12,627 nucleotides of DNA from contig CAYPHV010000033.1 in NCBI GenBank assembly GCA_964410645.1, forward strand, positions 1 through 12,627, written 5' to 3'. The notes below the pieces were generated by a model, which did no database searches, was not told the DNA's origin, and saw only the letters and a list, made by a program, of their open reading frames with translations. Positions 1-6,598 of the stretch are shown piece after piece. This DNA comes from JALTBU01 sp964410645. GTDB taxonomy: Bacteria > Campylobacterota > Campylobacteria > Campylobacterales > Nautiliaceae. The translations under genes and the position numbers were made by a program. Position 1 is the first letter of the stretch; each line of letters opens with the position of its first letter.

Positions 1-10
1 ATTTATAAAA

Positions 11-19
11 TGATATAAT
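11..19 (+). promoter_or_regulatory. Extended -10 promoter of the lipoprotein gene
   Basis: The sequence TGATATAAT matches an extended -10 element (TG, one base, then TATAAT at 14-19). Transcription would start near base 26, leaving a leader of about 13 nt that contains the ribosome binding site AAGG (29-32), six bases before the ATG at 39. Any -35 element lies outside the window. The assignment is by motif match and spacing only. Confidence 0.5.
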
Positions 20-38
20 AACCAAAAAAAGGTTTTAT

Positions 39-491
39 ATGAAAAAATTTTTTTTTATTATTGTTTCAATTTTGTTATTTTTTACCGGATGCGGTATTAA
101 AAAAGCTTTTACGTTCGACCCTGTTTATGAAAAAACACTTAAATACACCCAACGCGGACAAATAATAAACTCGCTTGAAACAAAAGCGTTAATAGATGCA
201 ATATATTTAAATCCATTATATCAGGAAAAATTTAAAAATCCAACTTTTTTAATCGGTATTTATAACGATTATAACAACCGGCTAATTACAAATGAATTTA
301 ATCTGACATTAAACTTTCTTCCGCCAACCGACATTAATTCAACCATCCCCTCATTTATCAGGTATAAAGATTTCCCTTTTTATAACGAATGGATGAAATA
401 TTATTTGGTTCAGTTTAAAAACGAGGCAGCACCTTTTATTCTTAAATATAAAAGCAAAAACTGGGGAGAGGTGAAATTTACTTTTCAATAA
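39..491 (+). CDS. Small putative lipoprotein, function unknown
   Basis: The 150-residue product begins with a short basic segment and a hydrophobic stretch ending in the lipobox FFTGC, with the lipidated cysteine at position 18. It is therefore predicted to be exported by Sec, cut by signal peptidase II and anchored in a membrane facing the periplasm. The mature part is rich in aromatic residues and Asn, with no domain or catalytic motif I recognise. A dedicated promoter and a ribosome binding site six bases upstream support the start. The gene converges on slt and overlaps its 3' end by 14 bp. From memory, C. jejuni has a putative lipoprotein (Cj0842) in the same position beside slt, which suggests a conserved envelope role, but no function can be assigned from sequence. 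Confidence 0.85.
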   Translation: MKKFFFIIVSILLFFTGCGIKKAFTFDPVYEKTLKYTQRGQIINSLETKALIDAIYLNPLYQEKFKNPTFLIGIYNDYNNRLITNEFNLTLNFLPPTDINSTIPSFIRYKDFPFYNEWMKYYLVQFKNEAAPFILKYKSKNWGEVKFTFQ

Positions 492-1971
492 AATTATGTA
501 AAGAAATATTTTTTTCTCCAAATATACGGGAATAAATGACAAAATTTGAAATAACCTTTTTTCCGTATTCTCTTGTTTCGTCAAGAGGTACCAGTTCCAT
601 ACTCAAAAACGGTTCGTATTTACCTTTATATTTAAAATAAGGCGTTATTTTTCTTTTAACAAATCCGATACCACCGTTATAAGCATAGGCAACCATCAAA
701 GGGTTACGCATTTTACTAAAAAGCCATTTTAAATATTTAACACCCAGTTTTATATTTTGTTTATAATTAAACTGCTTAAAAATATTTCCATGCATTTTAC
801 GAATCAAAAAAGGCATAATCTGCATTGTTCCAAGCGCATAGCTTCTGGATACACATGAAGGTATAAATCTGCTTTCCTGTCTTGCAATAGCATAAACAAA
901 CGCTTTTAACGAAATATTTTTATCTTTATAAATATCAGGGGTAATAAACAGATTGTATTTATAATGATATGCTTTTTCTAAAACTATTGCTTTTAAAGCT
1001 TCCGAATATTTATTGTCCAATTTTTCTGCTAAATAAAAAAGATTCTTGGTATATTTCAGTTTATTAAAAAATTTTAGCACATCCCACGGGTTAGTTTCAT
1101 TATATTCAGGCTTTTTAACGGAATTAAACACAATATTCACTTTTATGTTAAAATTTTTATGTGCTTTTTCATACGCATAAAGAGTATAAAAATTTATTTC
1201 CGGATTTTGCAAAAGTTTATTAAAATATCTGTTATCACCGGTCAGTTTCCAAAGCCAAAAATAAATTTTTGAATTTTTATTTTTTATTAAGCTAAGTATA
1301 TTTACAGCCCTTGATTTGTCTTTTAAAACAACAGCATTTAAAGCAAGCCACCATTTAGTTCTGTCTGCAAAATTTTTATAATCAATTTTATTTAAGGATT
1401 TTTCTATTTTTTTGAGTCTGTGTACCGTAGCGCTTTTTACAAACATATAAAAATATTTATCTTCGAAAACAGAAAAATTATCAATTGTTTGATCTATTTT
1501 TTTATCCGGATAATTCAAAATAAAATAATATCCGAGATTTCTATTTTTAAAAACGTCTGAAAAATTATTATCCAAAAAATCTTTAGCAGCGCTTTTTACT
1601 TTTCCTTCCGGTAATTCCGTATATAAATAAGTTAAATCTTTTTTATCCAATGCTGAAATTGTTTTAAGAGAAAGCCCGTTATTTAAAATACAGCTTACAG
1701 GAACATCTTTTAAATATTCTTTTTTTACGTTGACACACCGATACAGCGGTTCGAATTCTTTAAATTTAGCAAGAATTTTTGTATCTTTAAAAAGTTTTAC
1801 TTTATATAATGATGTAAATGCTTTAAAAGCCAAAACAGTTGAATTTGTTTCTTTCATAAACTCCGTCAGATAAAAATCCCTTACATAACTTTTAGGTTTA
1901 GCCAATAAAGAAGAAAGATTAAGAACATTTGCAAACAGAAAAAGAGGAATAATAAAAATAATAATTTTCAC
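478..1971 (-). CDS. slt: Soluble lytic murein transglycosylase (Slt family)
   Basis: Lytic transglycosylases cut the MurNAc-GlcNAc bond of peptidoglycan in the periplasm and leave 1,6-anhydro-MurNAc ends. The 497-residue protein has an N-terminal signal peptide (about 1-14), a long poorly conserved region (about 20-340) that probably forms the alpha-helical superhelix of Slt proteins, and a C-terminal SLT domain (about 350-485). The domain shows ARQESRF with the catalytic Glu366, GTMQIMP (381-387), AYNGG (430-434) and the late ETREYGKKV motif (465-473). The start is GTG, in a TAGTG junction where it shares one base with the yggT stop; no ATG nearby would keep the signal peptide. Its 3' end overlaps the convergent lipoprotein gene by 14 bp. 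It is likely co-transcribed with gltX2 and yggT. Family assignment is secure; the exact Slt70-type substrate preference is inferred. Confidence 0.93.
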   Translation of the reverse strand: MKIIIFIIPLFLFANVLNLSSLLAKPKSYVRDFYLTEFMKETNSTVLAFKAFTSLYKVKLFKDTKILAKFKEFEPLYRCVNVKKEYLKDVPVSCILNNGLSLKTISALDKKDLTYLYTELPEGKVKSAAKDFLDNNFSDVFKNRNLGYYFILNYPDKKIDQTIDNFSVFEDKYFYMFVKSATVHRLKKIEKSLNKIDYKNFADRTKWWLALNAVVLKDKSRAVNILSLIKNKNSKIYFWLWKLTGDNRYFNKLLQNPEINFYTLYAYEKAHKNFNIKVNIVFNSVKKPEYNETNPWDVLKFFNKLKYTKNLFYLAEKLDNKYSEALKAIVLEKAYHYKYNLFITPDIYKDKNISLKAFVYAIARQESRFIPSCVSRSYALGTMQIMPFLIRKMHGNIFKQFNYKQNIKLGVKYLKWLFSKMRNPLMVAYAYNGGIGFVKRKITPYFKYKGKYEPFLSMELVPLDETREYGKKVISNFVIYSRIFGEKNISLHNFIEK

Positions 1972-2249
1972 TAATAAAAACTTTCTATTACATTGTGTAG
2001 TAAAATTTGAATAAATTCCAAAACCAAAATCAAAATAATAGGAGCAATGTCGATTCCCCCAAAACTGGTTGGAATATATTTTCTAATCCATTTATAAATA
2101 GGTTCTGTTACGTTCCACAAAAATTTGACTATAGGATTATAGGGATTGGGCTGGACCCATGTAATCAAAGCCGCAATAATTACAACCCATACATATATGC
2201 TGATAATTAATGAAATAAATTCCAAAATAGTTATTAAAATTGTATTCAT
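1971..2249 (-). CDS. yggT: YggT family integral membrane protein
   Basis: This 92-residue protein has two hydrophobic segments (about 3-31 and 66-86) flanking the characteristic YggT loop: NPYNPIVKFLWNVTEP (35-50), then KYIP and GGIDIAP (64-70). It is predicted to sit in the inner membrane. YggT/YlmG proteins are widespread; roles in osmotic tolerance, cell division or nucleoid organisation have been proposed in different organisms, and the biochemical function is not settled. The ATG overlaps the gltX2 stop by one base (TAATG) and its TAG overlaps the slt GTG by one base, so the three genes are probably translationally coupled. The same gltX2-yggT-slt order is remembered from H. pylori and C. 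jejuni. Length is typical for the single-repeat form. Confidence 0.9.
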   Translation of the reverse strand: MNTILITILEFISLIISIYVWVVIIAALITWVQPNPYNPIVKFLWNVTEPIYKWIRKYIPTSFGGIDIAPIILILVLEFIQILLHNVIESFY

Positions 2250-3550
2250 TATCTATCCTTAATAATTTTTTTTAAATACGGCCGCATAACGTTGTATAAA
2301 TCTTTTATTTTAGGACCTTGTTTTTCATTTATAAAAAGTTCTCTTAAAGAAATAAAAAATTTTTTGCCTTTAATGGAAGTATTTTTAATTAAACGGTTTT
2401 TAAATTCGTCATAATTTTCTTCCAATTCGTTATTCAATATCTCTTTTTTTATAATTTCTTTTTCGTTTTTAAATTCTCCGCCGTCTGAAGACTCAAATAT
2501 TTTTTCAAATTTATTCTTTATTTCTTCGGTGGTAAAACTTTCATCTCTAAAAATTTTGAGCAAATCTTCATAAACTTCGTTATATCCAAAATATTTTGAT
2601 AAATTATTTATTTTTTTTAAATGTTCTTTATTTAAGAATTTAAGCTTTTCCATATCAAATTTAGCCGGAGCACGCGAAATTTTTGTTAAATCAAAAAATT
2701 TAATTGATTCTTGCAGTGTAAATATTTCTTTTCCGAAATTATTGCCTAAAAGTATTAAATAATTTGCAATCGCTTCAGGCAAAAATCCAACCTTTAAAAG
2801 CCATTTAACACTGCTTGCATTGTCCCTTTTACTCATTTTTTTGCCCTTATCGTTTAAGATAATAGGCAAATGGGCGTATTTCATTTTTTTATTATATCCA
2901 AGGGCATGTCTTATTGCTATCTGTTTTGGAGTATTGCTTAAATGATCCTCCCCTCTTATTACAAGAGAAATATCATAAATCATATCATCCACGGCACATG
3001 CAAAATTGTATGTAGGAATTAAATTTGTCCTTAAAATTACAAAACTGTCTATATCAAAAGGAGAAAATTCAAAGTCTCCTTTTATCAAATCATGAAATTT
3101 TACAGGTTTTTCAGGTTTTTTGAGCCTTACAACAAAAGGTTTTTTTTCTTTTATTTTTGATTCTACTTCTTTTTCGTCCAAATACTCACATTTTCCTGAA
3201 TATCTGTAAGGCCTTTTTTCACATTTTGCTTTTTCCCTCTCACCGTTTATCTCATCTTCAGAACAAAAACAGACAAAAGCTTTTTTTCCTTCAAGCAGTT
3301 TCTTAGCCATTTCCCGGTGAATTTGAAAATTGCCGGATTGATAGACTACTTGATCATACTTAATTCCAAAAGCATCTAAAATGGTTAAAATTTCCTTGTC
3401 TTTTCCTTCAATATTTCTTTGTTTATCCGTATCTTCGATTCTTATTAACAGTTTTTCCCCTCTTTGCTTTGCAACAATATAATTAAATATGGCAACTCTT
3501 AAATTTCCTATATGCATATCGCCTGTGGGAGATGGAGCAAATCTTAACAT
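2249..3550 (-). CDS. gltX2: Glutamyl-tRNA synthetase, GltX2 type (probably tRNA-Gln-charging)
   Basis: Class I synthetase of 433 residues that attaches glutamate to tRNA. It has the HIGH-type motif HIGN (13-16), the LLIRIEDTD segment (34-42), a zinc-site-like set Cys94, Cys96, Cys121 with Tyr123, VIRGEDHLSNTPKQ (197-210), and the KMSKR loop (238-242), followed by the helical anticodon-binding region. The N-terminus MLRFAPSPTGDMHIGNLR resembles H. pylori GltX2, as I recall it, rather than the usual GltX1. H. pylori GltX2 charges tRNA-Gln with Glu, and GatCAB amidotransferase then converts it to Gln-tRNA. Assignment to that subtype rests on similarity and on the shared yggT-slt neighbourhood. 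The start is supported by AAGGAAG four bases upstream. It heads the gltX2-yggT-slt run. Synthetase identity is certain; the tRNA specificity is inferred. Confidence 0.93.
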   Translation of the reverse strand: MLRFAPSPTGDMHIGNLRVAIFNYIVAKQRGEKLLIRIEDTDKQRNIEGKDKEILTILDAFGIKYDQVVYQSGNFQIHREMAKKLLEGKKAFVCFCSEDEINGEREKAKCEKRPYRYSGKCEYLDEKEVESKIKEKKPFVVRLKKPEKPVKFHDLIKGDFEFSPFDIDSFVILRTNLIPTYNFACAVDDMIYDISLVIRGEDHLSNTPKQIAIRHALGYNKKMKYAHLPIILNDKGKKMSKRDNASSVKWLLKVGFLPEAIANYLILLGNNFGKEIFTLQESIKFFDLTKISRAPAKFDMEKLKFLNKEHLKKINNLSKYFGYNEVYEDLLKIFRDESFTTEEIKNKFEKIFESSDGGEFKNEKEIIKKEILNNELEENYDEFKNRLIKNTSIKGKKFFISLRELFINEKQGPKIKDLYNVMRPYLKKIIKDR

Positions 3551-3581
3551 AATCTTCCTTAATATAATTTTTTAAAAGTGT

Positions 3582-3587
3582 ATCATA
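3582..3587 (-). promoter_or_regulatory. Possible -10 element upstream of gltX2
   Basis: On the minus strand TATGAT (5 of 6 to consensus) lies 31 bases before the gltX2 ATG, which would give a leader of about 25 nt carrying the AAGGAAG ribosome binding site. No good -35 is seen; Campylobacterota housekeeping promoters often lack one. It is weak evidence in such A/T-rich DNA. Confidence 0.3.
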
Positions 3588-3599
3588 TTTTAAAACACA

Positions 3600-3776
3600 T
3601 TATCCTTTTAATATAGATTTTAAAAAAGGAAATTTTTTGATTAGTTTTTTATAAAATTTATTTTCTGCAATATCTTCTTTATACCATTCGTTTATATGAT
3701 GAACAGCTGTATCTATCTTTTCTTTTTTCAAAGAAGATTTTTTAATTTTTTCAATAATTTTTTGTTTAACATCCAT
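3600..3776 (-). CDS. Small basic protein of 58 residues, function unknown
   Basis: I read an open frame from ATG (3776-3774) to TAA (3602-3600) in the 261-bp gap between clpB and gltX2. It encodes 58 residues beginning MDVKQKIIEKIKKSS and ending FPFLKSILKG. It is very rich in Lys and Ile with no signal peptide or membrane segment, contains HHINEWYKED in the middle (26-35), and looks like one or two amphipathic helices in a cytoplasmic protein. The start has a good ribosome binding site, AAAAAGG, ending six bases before the ATG. It lies 35 bp downstream of clpB and 49 bp upstream of gltX2 on the same strand. I recognise no family. The ribosome binding site, position and fit to the gap argue that it is real; the short length and A/T-rich background are the main reasons for doubt. 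Confidence 0.65.
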   Translation of the reverse strand: MDVKQKIIEKIKKSSLKKEKIDTAVHHINEWYKEDIAENKFYKKLIKKFPFLKSILKG

Positions 3777-3801
3777 TTTTTACCTTTTTGGCAATAATAT
3801 C

Positions 3802-3827
3802 AAAAAATCCGTTATTTAGGATCTTTT
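3802..3827 (-). terminator. Candidate hairpin terminator or attenuator at the clpB 3' end
   Basis: Read on the minus strand, AAAAGATCC (3827-3819) can pair with GGATTTTTT (3810-3802) around an 8-base loop, giving a 9-bp stem with one G-U pair and a run of six T in the descending arm. The clpB stop TAA lies in the loop. The structure resembles an A/T-rich intrinsic terminator, but the short GC core (three bases) means it may only reduce read-through into the 58-codon gene and gltX2. Confidence 0.4.
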
Positions 3828-6415
3828 GCCACTTCTATATTATTTACTTTTACTATTATATTGGTTGCATCAGCGTCAAATTCTACCTCATCTCCTTCTT
3901 TTACCTTACCTTCAAGTATAAGCTCGGCCAATTTATCTTCAATCACATTAGCCAATGCTCTTTTCAAAGGTCTTGCTCCAAATACCGGATCAAATCCGAC
4001 TTCGGCAATAAATTCTTTTACTTTTTCGCTTAAATGAAGTTTAATATCTCTTTCTTCTAGTCTTGCTTTAATCTTTCTAAGTAAGATATCTACAATTTGT
4101 TTAACTTGTTCTTTTCCCAAAGGATTAAATATAACTATTTCATCAAGTCTATTGAGAAATTCAGGTTTCATTCTTCTTTTAAGCTCAGCCCATACAGCCT
4201 CTTTTCTTCCCTTTTCGTCTTTAATTTCCATAATAATATCACTTGCAATATTACTTGTTAAAATAATGATTGTATTCTTAAAATCAACCGTTACGCCCTT
4301 ATTATCGGTAAGTCTTCCGTCATCAAGCACTTGAAGTAAAATATTAAATACATCAACATGGGCTTTTTCTATTTCATCAAACAAAAGAACACTGTACGGT
4401 TTTCTTCTGACAGCTTCGGTTAACTGCCCTCCTTCTTCATATCCTACGTATCCCGGAGCGGCACCTATTAATTTAGATACACTTATTTTATCCATATATT
4501 CGCTCATATCAAACCTGATAAGCGCTTTTTCGTCATCAAACAAAAATCTTGCCAATGTTTTAGCTGTTTCGGTTTTACCCACACCGGTAGGTCCTAAAAA
4601 CATAAAGCTTCCAATAGGTCTGTTAGGATCTCCAAGTCCTGCTTTATTTCTTTTAATAGCCCTAGCCACGGCTTTAATTGCCTCGTCTTGACCGACAACC
4701 CATTTTTTAAGTTCATCTTCAATATGCAAAATTTTATTAAGTTCGCCTTTTAACATTTTATTTACAGGGATTCCGGTCCATTTGCTGACAACATGTGCCA
4801 CTGATTCTTCATCAACCGCATTTTTTAAAAGCGTTCCCTCTTTTTGCATTTTTTCCCATTTTTTCTCTAATTCGTCCAATTTTTTATTAAGTTCTACTAT
4901 TCTGCCGTATTCTATTTCTGCGGCTTTGCTGAAATTGCCTTCTCTTTTTGCTATTTCAGCTTCAACTTTTAATTTTTCAATTTGTTCTTTTATATCGGCA
5001 ACGCCTTTTAAAACTCTTTTTTCATCATTATATTTAACTTCAAGTTTTCTTTCTTCTTCTTTTAGATTAGCAAGTTCTTTTTCTATTTCTTCAAGTCTTT
5101 TTTTAATTTTTTCGCTTTCTTTTCCTTCCATTTCCAAGGCTTGTTTTTCAACCATCAACTGTTCAATTTCCCTCTTGATTTTAGAAAGTTCAAACGGTTC
5201 GCTTTCTATTTGCATTCTGATTTCCGCAGCCGCTTCGTCTATGGCATCAATTGCTTTATCAGGTAAAAATCTGTCGGTAATATATCTGTCTGTAAGTTTA
5301 GCCGCCGCAACTATCGCTTCATCTTTTATAACTACCTGATGATGGGCTTCAAGCCTGTCTTTAAGACCTCTTAAAATTCTGATGGCTTCGTTTACACTCG
5401 GCTCATTTACCATAACAGGCTGAAATCTTCTCTGAAGCGCCGCGTCTTTTTCAATATATTTTCTATATTCTTTTAAAGTTGTAGCCCCTATTGTTCTAAG
5501 CTCACCTCTTGCAAGAGCCGGTTTTAGGATATTTGCCGCATCCATACTGCCTTCGCTGGCCCCGGCTCCCACTATTGTGTGAATTTCATCTATAAACAAG
5601 ATAATATTGGAATTGGCTTTTACCTCGTCAACCACTGATTTAAGTCTATCTTCAAATTCACCTCTGTATTTGGCACCGGCTATCAAAGACGTCATATCAA
5701 GCGCGATGATTTTTTTATTTTGAATGGAAGTCGGAACTTCTTTTTTTACAATTCTTTGAGCCAGCCCGTCAACAAGCGCTGTTTTACCGACTCCAGGTTC
5801 ACCGAGTAAAATCGGATTATTTTTTGTTTTTCTGATCAAAATCTGTATCATTCTGTTTATCTCTTCATCTCTTCCGATTATAGGGTCAAGCTCACCGTTT
5901 CTGGCTTTAGCCGTTAAATCCAAACCATACTTATTAAGCGCATCCAAATTTTCATCCGCGCTTTTGCTTTCTATTTTTTTATTTCCCCTTATTGATTCAA
6001 AAGTTTTCTTAAGCTCCGACAAATCTACATATTTTCCAAGAGTATCTTTAAAAGAATCTAAGTTAGCTATTATCCATGTATCAACAGAAATATATTTATC
6101 CCCGAATCTTGTGGCAAGAGCTTCGGCATTTTGCAAACTTTCTATTAAGTTCCTTCCTATTTTAATAGATTCTTTTGTAATCTGATTTACTTTGGGAAGC
6201 CTGTCTACGGCACTTTTTACTTCAAGTTCTATTGCCGTTTTATCAACACCCATTTTATTAAGCGCCTGATTGAGAATTGTATTTGTATTAGTCAAAAGCC
6301 CCCAGATCAAATGTAACGGATGTACTTCCGGATTTTTATTGTGTAGTGCCAGAGAAAGACCGCTTTCAATTGATTCTGACATTTGATTTGTTAATTTTTC
6401 AAATAATTTTTCCAT
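3812..6415 (-). CDS. clpB: ATP-dependent protein disaggregase ClpB
   Basis: ClpB is a cytoplasmic hexameric AAA+ unfoldase that rescues aggregated proteins with DnaK/DnaJ/GrpE. The 867 residues show the full architecture: N-terminal substrate domain (about 1-145), first ATPase module with Walker A GEPGVGKT (205-212), pore loop KYRG (249-252) and Walker B LFIDEIH (D276/E277), the charged coiled-coil middle domain (about 405-525) that distinguishes ClpB from ClpA and ClpC, then the second ATPase module with Walker A GPTGVGKT (608-615), pore motif GYVGYE (655-660), Walker B LLFDEIEKAH (D680/E681) and the sensor/Arg-finger region FLNRLDEIV. I place the start at 6415, not at an in-frame ATG 51 bases further upstream, because AAGGAG sits six bases before it and MEKLFEKLTN is a normal ClpB start. 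It is divergent from ctpA and preceded by a strong promoter with operator-like repeats. Confidence 0.98.
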   Translation of the reverse strand: MEKLFEKLTNQMSESIESGLSLALHNKNPEVHPLHLIWGLLTNTNTILNQALNKMGVDKTAIELEVKSAVDRLPKVNQITKESIKIGRNLIESLQNAEALATRFGDKYISVDTWIIANLDSFKDTLGKYVDLSELKKTFESIRGNKKIESKSADENLDALNKYGLDLTAKARNGELDPIIGRDEEINRMIQILIRKTKNNPILLGEPGVGKTALVDGLAQRIVKKEVPTSIQNKKIIALDMTSLIAGAKYRGEFEDRLKSVVDEVKANSNIILFIDEIHTIVGAGASEGSMDAANILKPALARGELRTIGATTLKEYRKYIEKDAALQRRFQPVMVNEPSVNEAIRILRGLKDRLEAHHQVVIKDEAIVAAAKLTDRYITDRFLPDKAIDAIDEAAAEIRMQIESEPFELSKIKREIEQLMVEKQALEMEGKESEKIKKRLEEIEKELANLKEEERKLEVKYNDEKRVLKGVADIKEQIEKLKVEAEIAKREGNFSKAAEIEYGRIVELNKKLDELEKKWEKMQKEGTLLKNAVDEESVAHVVSKWTGIPVNKMLKGELNKILHIEDELKKWVVGQDEAIKAVARAIKRNKAGLGDPNRPIGSFMFLGPTGVGKTETAKTLARFLFDDEKALIRFDMSEYMDKISVSKLIGAAPGYVGYEEGGQLTEAVRRKPYSVLLFDEIEKAHVDVFNILLQVLDDGRLTDNKGVTVDFKNTIIILTSNIASDIIMEIKDEKGRKEAVWAELKRRMKPEFLNRLDEIVIFNPLGKEQVKQIVDILLRKIKARLEERDIKLHLSEKVKEFIAEVGFDPVFGARPLKRALANVIEDKLAELILEGKVKEGDEVEFDADATNIIVKVNNIEVAKDPK

Positions 6416-6421
6416 TTTGCT

Positions 6422-6427
6422 CTCCTT
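6422..6427 (-). promoter_or_regulatory. Shine-Dalgarno site that fixes the clpB start
   Basis: AAGGAG on the minus strand ends six bases before the ATG at 6415. The longer in-frame start at 6466 would place initiation within the promoter, upstream of the likely transcript start, so this site decides in favour of the 867-residue protein. Confidence 0.85.
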
Positions 6428-6446
6428 CAAAGTTTTAGTTAATGTG

Positions 6447-6476
6447 ATTATAACAAATTTAGTCAATCTATGTCAA
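6447..6476 (-). promoter_or_regulatory. Near-consensus sigma-70 promoter of clpB
   Basis: On the minus strand a perfect -35 TTGACA (6476-6471) and a perfect -10 TATAAT (6452-6447) are separated by 18 bp. Transcription would start near 6440, giving a leader of about 25 nt with the AAGGAG site. A perfect -35 is unusual for Campylobacterota. For a chaperone gene it suggests a strong promoter held down by a repressor rather than an alternative heat-shock sigma factor. Confidence 0.7.
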
Positions 6477-6486
6477 CGTTTTTGAC
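6462..6486. promoter_or_regulatory. Operator-like TTGAC/GTCAA repeats over the clpB -35
   Basis: On the plus strand GTCAA occurs at 6462-6466 and 6472-6476, followed by its inverse TTGAC at 6482-6486. The three half-sites begin exactly 10 bp apart, so they fall on one face of the helix. Two form a direct repeat with 5-bp spacing and two form an inverted repeat, also with 5-bp spacing. The middle half-site is part of the -35 TTGACA. The arrangement looks like a repressor operator. It matches neither the CIRCE element of HrcA nor, closely, the HAIR element of HspR (CTTGAGT-N7-ACTCAAG), although HspR is the known clpB repressor in relatives. Confidence 0.45.
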
Positions 6487-6544
6487 CTGAAAAACTAACA
6501 ATATTTTTATATTTCATATTTTTTACCATATTTTCAAAAGTTTC

Positions 6545-6573
6545 TTGATTTTTAACGCAAATTAAAATAGAAT
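6545..6573 (+). promoter_or_regulatory. Candidate promoter of the ctpA-crcB operon
   Basis: TTGATT (6545-6550; 4 of 6 to consensus) and TAGAAT (6568-6573; 5 of 6) are separated by 17 bp. A start near 6580 would leave a leader of about 19 nt containing the AAGGAG site. It is the best-spaced candidate in the divergent region, but A/T-rich sequence makes chance matches common. Confidence 0.42.
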
Positions 6574-6585
6574 TTCAAAAACCCC

Positions 6586-6591
6586 AAGGAG
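6586..6591 (+). promoter_or_regulatory. Shine-Dalgarno site for the TTG start of ctpA
   Basis: AAGGAG ends seven bases before TTG at 6599. There is no ATG at this position, and the product from this TTG begins with a typical signal peptide, so this strong site supports the non-ATG start. Confidence 0.8.
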
Positions 6592-6598
6592 AAACATT

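Noticed and set aside
351..584. 77-codon minus-strand frame across the lipoprotein/slt junction
   Set aside because: It overlaps both better-supported genes, has no ribosome binding site and no domain.
3579..3599. Possible terminator hairpin after the 58-codon gene (GTGT...ACAC followed by T)
   Set aside because: Only four base pairs form with mismatches on both sides, too weak to support.
3788..4033. 81-codon plus-strand frame over the clpB 3' end
   Set aside because: It is Phe/Tyr-rich and lies antisense to conserved ClpB C-terminal codons; the hairpin and stop region fall inside it.
4782..5339. 185-codon plus-strand frame opposite the clpB middle domain
   Set aside because: It is a Ser/Phe/Leu-rich antisense shadow of the Lys/Glu-rich coiled coil, with no ribosome binding site or recognisable motif.
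6416..6466. 17-residue N-terminal extension of ClpB from the upstream in-frame ATG
   Set aside because: It has no good ribosome binding site, overlaps the -10 and reaches the -35 side of the clpB promoter, and precedes a canonical start with AAGGAG six bases upstream.
6416..6598. CIRCE or RpoH-type heat-shock site in the divergent region
   Set aside because: Neither the TTAGCACTC/GAGTGCTAA inverted repeat nor a CTTGAA/CCCCAT promoter with correct spacing is present.
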